Shown here: positions 61,545 through 64,000 of the stretch, one piece after another | Layout of the letters: every line of letters starts with the position of its first letter | How positions within the stretch are numbered: the stretch's first letter is position 1 | Source: Deinococcales bacterium | GTDB taxonomy: Bacteria > Deinococcota > Deinococci > Deinococcales > JAAFIG01 | Direction: 5' to 3' | Length of the DNA stretch: 64,000 nt | NCBI GenBank assembly: GCA_013298595.1 | Contig: JAAFIG010000007.1 | Coordinates: 94,086 to 158,085 of the forward strand | Notes under the pieces: generated by a model | The model's input: only the letters and a program-made list of their open reading frames with translations | The model's database searches: none | Told to the model about the DNA's origin: nothing | Position numbers and translations under genes: made by a program

Positions 61545-63122
61545 AAAAAGGTTCTTCTCGTTTTAATAGTCTCGATTATGGCACTTTTACTCAGTTTTTC
61601 TTCACAAGCACAAGTGAAAACCATTGATTTAAGTAAACTCGAGTTGCTGAATAAAATTGTGATTCCTGGTCATGCGCCAGATACGCTCATCAATTCAGGA
61701 CCAGGAGAAAACCCATTTCTGCAAGACCATGCAAGATTTAGCCCAAATAGTAAAAGCTTTGTTGTTCTTGACAACAGCGGTAGATTAATTTGGTGGGAAG
61801 TGAGTACTGGTAAACAACTCGAGTCTTGGCGTTTATGGCGGGCAAATGAAAAACAAAAATTTATGTTAACAGGTTTTCCAACCAGAAATACAATTTGCCT
61901 GTCTGAAGAAACCACTAATGGAAATATTATACCAGTCAAACAATTTAATCTCGAAACTGGCAAAATGCTTAATAACTGCAAAGATACTGAGCAAAAAGAA
62001 ATTTTATATAAACTTGATAGCCCTGATAAAAAGTACTACCTTGAAATTGAAGATTACACATATCCTGTTCTGTTTGAGGCAAAAACCAAGAAGCTAATTC
62101 AACGTTTTGGACATAGTGTTACTGATTTTGATATTACCTCCAGTGGTGATGTAATTACTGGTTCAAAGGCAGGTACAATACGAGTCTGGAATGTCCGTTC
62201 AGGTAATGAAGCCTCGAGATTAATAGGTAGAAATCGAGCTATTAAAAAACTTTTAATCAGCCCTAAAGGCGATGTTATTGTCACTTTAGGAGAAAGCAGC
62301 TTCAAGATGTATTTGTGGAACTTGCAAGGAGTAGAAATTGGTTATATCCAATTGCCGCCAACGGCAGAACTCAATATAAAAAATGATTATTACACGATGA
62401 AATTCCAATTCAGCGCTGACAGTCAAGTTTTAGGAGTTGAGTTTGACCACAAAGCCTTGCGTTTATACAGTACGAAAAACGGCGCAAAAATTCCTTTACC
62501 GCCAATCAATCAAAACTCAAGTTTGCATTTTGCCAATAGCTCTACAGCAGTTTTACAACTTGAGAAAGTGGGGCAGCGCCATCGTTTATCGATGGTTCGC
62601 ATTCGTGATGGAAATGCTCTTTGGACAGGCAATTGGCGGGATGGAAGCTCGGAAATGGTTTTTAGTCCTGATGGAAAAATATTTGCTCGGCAACTTGAAG
62701 TTTTTTACAAAAGTCCTGAAAAACCAATTGACATTGGTGTCTCGAGTATTGATTCACTGACAGGTGAAGGAATGGGTTGGTTCAAAATCAAGAACGCTGG
62801 AAAATGGGAAGCTTGGTCTTCAGACTTTACTGCCATAGCCCCTGGAAATCGGGTCTTACTCCTTGAAAGACAATGGGGTGGTGATGGTGATACAACCTGT
62901 TTTCCAGATGATGTTCGCATGTTTGATTTGCAGAATAAATCTGAATTAAAACTTCCTAGGATTTTTCAGAATAAGTACATTAGACAGCCTATCGCTGGTT
63001 GCCCAGGCAATCACGCCACTTTCAAATTTAGTCCTGATGGACGCTACTTTCTTGCGCGGTCAGGCAATATCATTGATGTCTGGGGAACTCGAGATAACAG
63101 CGCTATTTTCAAAGGACAATAA
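61542..63122 (+). CDS. Exported beta-propeller-like protein, array member 4
   Basis: The 526-residue protein starts MKKVLLVLIVSIMALLLSFS and is closest to member 3 in its first 45 residues. Repeats include ARFSPNSKSFVVLDNSGRLI, ITGSKAGTIRVWNVRSGNEA and MVFSPDGKIFARQLEV. CTCGAG is sparser here (about five copies) than in the housekeeping genes. It ends RDNSAIFKGQ, again supplying the ribosome-binding site for the next gene. Confidence 0.9.
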   Translation: MKKVLLVLIVSIMALLLSFSSQAQVKTIDLSKLELLNKIVIPGHAPDTLINSGPGENPFLQDHARFSPNSKSFVVLDNSGRLIWWEVSTGKQLESWRLWRANEKQKFMLTGFPTRNTICLSEETTNGNIIPVKQFNLETGKMLNNCKDTEQKEILYKLDSPDKKYYLEIEDYTYPVLFEAKTKKLIQRFGHSVTDFDITSSGDVITGSKAGTIRVWNVRSGNEASRLIGRNRAIKKLLISPKGDVIVTLGESSFKMYLWNLQGVEIGYIQLPPTAELNIKNDYYTMKFQFSADSQVLGVEFDHKALRLYSTKNGAKIPLPPINQNSSLHFANSSTAVLQLEKVGQRHRLSMVRIRDGNALWTGNWRDGSSEMVFSPDGKIFARQLEVFYKSPEKPIDIGVSSIDSLTGEGMGWFKIKNAGKWEAWSSDFTAIAPGNRVLLLERQWGGDGDTTCFPDDVRMFDLQNKSELKLPRIFQNKYIRQPIAGCPGNHATFKFSPDGRYFLARSGNIIDVWGTRDNSAIFKGQ

Positions 63123-63126
63123 TATG
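63084..63126 (+). repeat. Array junction repeat 4 with embedded ribosome-binding site
   Basis: Same block as the first junction except for one base. AAAGGA is at 63111-63116 and the next ATG at 63124. Confidence 0.88.
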
Positions 63127-64000
63127 AAAAAGATTTTTCTAGCTTTGGCGCTCTCGAGTGTTGCGCTTTTACTTGGTGTTTCTTCACAAGCGCAGGTCAA
63201 ACCCATTGATTTATCTAAGCTCGAGATTGTCGCTCGAATCAATGCACCAGGACATGAAAGCGGTAGTTTATTCCCCGCTCGAAACCCTTCTCCTGATAAC
63301 CCATACTTAACCTCGGATGTTGCACAATTTAGTCCCAAAGGACAATACCTTGTCACGCTTGACACAAACCGAATCATAAAATACTGGGAAGTTGGAACTG
63401 CCAAAGAAATCGCTTCATGGCAATTAAAACGCGAAGCACAGTACAAACCGATTCGCATGAACAGCGAAAATACTGTGATTCTCGAGAAAGATGATCGTCA
63501 ATACCTCGAGTTTAATTTACGTACTGGAAATGCAAAACAAATTACGAAACCAGCAGCATCACAAAATGCTTGCCAAAAACGCTTAAAAAACCGTCCGAGT
63601 AGTCAACCTCTTGCTGCTTGCAGTGACGATGGGAAGTTGTTTGCAGAATTTGAATTACAGCAAAGTGAAGATTTTAATACAATCAACATATTCGAGGTTT
63701 CAACGAACAAAAAACGCTCGAGTATGCGCGTCCCTGGCAATAAAGAAAACGGAGCTTTTACAATTGCACACAGTTTGGTTTTTGATGAAACCGCTCAATA
63801 TATTGCGGCTGTTGTTACTGCGGCTTATAGTATGAGTTTTCATGCTTATGACACTTATTTCTTTGATGTAAATACAGGTAAAACAGTTTTTGAACCAACC
63901 AAAATTTATCGACGGACAGCAGGAAGAGAAAACTTAACCCAAGAGTTTTATTGGGTTCCGAAGAGCCTGACTTTTTTGGCTTGTATTCATACGCCAAAAG
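63124..64000 (+). CDS. Exported beta-propeller-like protein, array member 5 (cut by the right edge)
   Basis: About 292 N-terminal residues are seen, from ATG 63124. The signal peptide MKKIFLALALSSVALLLGVS is followed by IDLSKLEIVARINAPGHESG and the first repeat AQFSPKGQYLVTLDTNRIIK. The middle part (KKRSSMRVPGNKENGAFTIA) departs from members 1-4, so this copy is more diverged. The frame stays open to the end of the window and the array may continue. Confidence 0.88.
   Translation, partial: MKKIFLALALSSVALLLGVSSQAQVKPIDLSKLEIVARINAPGHESGSLFPARNPSPDNPYLTSDVAQFSPKGQYLVTLDTNRIIKYWEVGTAKEIASWQLKREAQYKPIRMNSENTVILEKDDRQYLEFNLRTGNAKQITKPAASQNACQKRLKNRPSSQPLAACSDDGKLFAEFELQQSEDFNTINIFEVSTNKKRSSMRVPGNKENGAFTIAHSLVFDETAQYIAAVVTAAYSMSFHAYDTYFFDVNTGKTVFEPTKIYRRTAGRENLTQEFYWVPKSLTFLACIHTPK

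Noticed and set aside
1-64000. CTCGAG copies as a CRISPR array or tRNA/rRNA signal
   Set aside because: The copies are irregularly spaced single hexamers inside genes; no array of repeats and spacers and no rRNA or tRNA gene was recognised.

Overview
The 64 kb window is a bacterial chromosomal segment of moderate GC content (by eye), dense in genes and without rRNA, tRNA, CRISPR or prophage structural genes that I can recognise. Several features point to the Deinococcota or a relative: a DraRnl-type RNA ligase, a tandem pair of deoxynucleoside kinases, and many exported proteins. The assignment is an inference; Chloroflexota and cyanobacteria share some of these families. The strongest genome-wide signature is the palindrome CTCGAG. 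It recurs about once per 110-140 bases in most of the window (13 copies in the first 1,440 bases, 36 in the 4.9 kb gene at 29,220-34,097, counted by eye), against about one per 4 kb expected by chance. It lies in all reading frames, in spacers and in a terminator stem.

Region by region. 1-5,301 (minus) is a SWIM / DUF5691 / MoxR-ATPase / DUF5682 operon, invaded by a REP-associated tyrosine transposase and by REP palindromes that are read in frame inside two genes. 5,522-7,706 holds a reductase-like protein, a lipoprotein and a frameshifted lethal-factor-like peptidase. 7,825-12,601 is a housekeeping run: accD, accA, a Uma2 protein, rpsP, a KH protein, rimM and trmD. 12,666-17,743 carries an RNA ligase, a CPT-like kinase, a DUF3885 protein, an EEP phosphatase and an aldo/keto reductase-TetR pair with a palindromic operator. 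18,034-25,111 has ribulokinase, a TPR-GGDEF diguanylate cyclase, a two-component system and a leishmanolysin-like lipoprotein.

25,336-25,482 (minus) is a short open frame resembling a RiPP precursor. 25,537-29,294 looks like an inserted cassette. It holds a TetR regulator behind a perfect promoter/operator, three small membrane proteins and an NAD(P)-binding epimerase, and it is bracketed by a 73-bp direct repeat that duplicates the 3' end of the adjacent giant DUF4132 gene. The cassette is depleted in CTCGAG. 34,902-37,983 holds Lrp-LysE, VanW and fasciclin genes.

38,132-43,793 (minus) is a nine-gene NAD/ADP-ribose locus. An NrtR-type regulator leads a chain of mostly overlapping genes: NADAR, PARG, ADP-ribosylglycohydrolase, a crystallin-J1-associated protein, an unknown protein, a deoxyribosyltransferase-like protein, PnuC and NadR. 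Together they could remove ADP-ribose from macromolecules or metabolites and rebuild NAD from imported nicotinamide riboside. No ADP-ribosyltransferase is visible. 43,979-49,872 has a 1,025-residue signalling ATPase with a BTAD-like C terminus, an exported WD40 protein, an astacin-like protease and a lipoprotein. 49,957-56,698 carries a TPR protein, DegV, a c-type cytochrome, two deoxynucleoside kinases, acpP and fpg. 56,873 to the right edge is a tandem array of at least five paralogous exported beta-propeller-like proteins. The ribosome-binding site of each following gene lies inside the conserved last codons of the one before.
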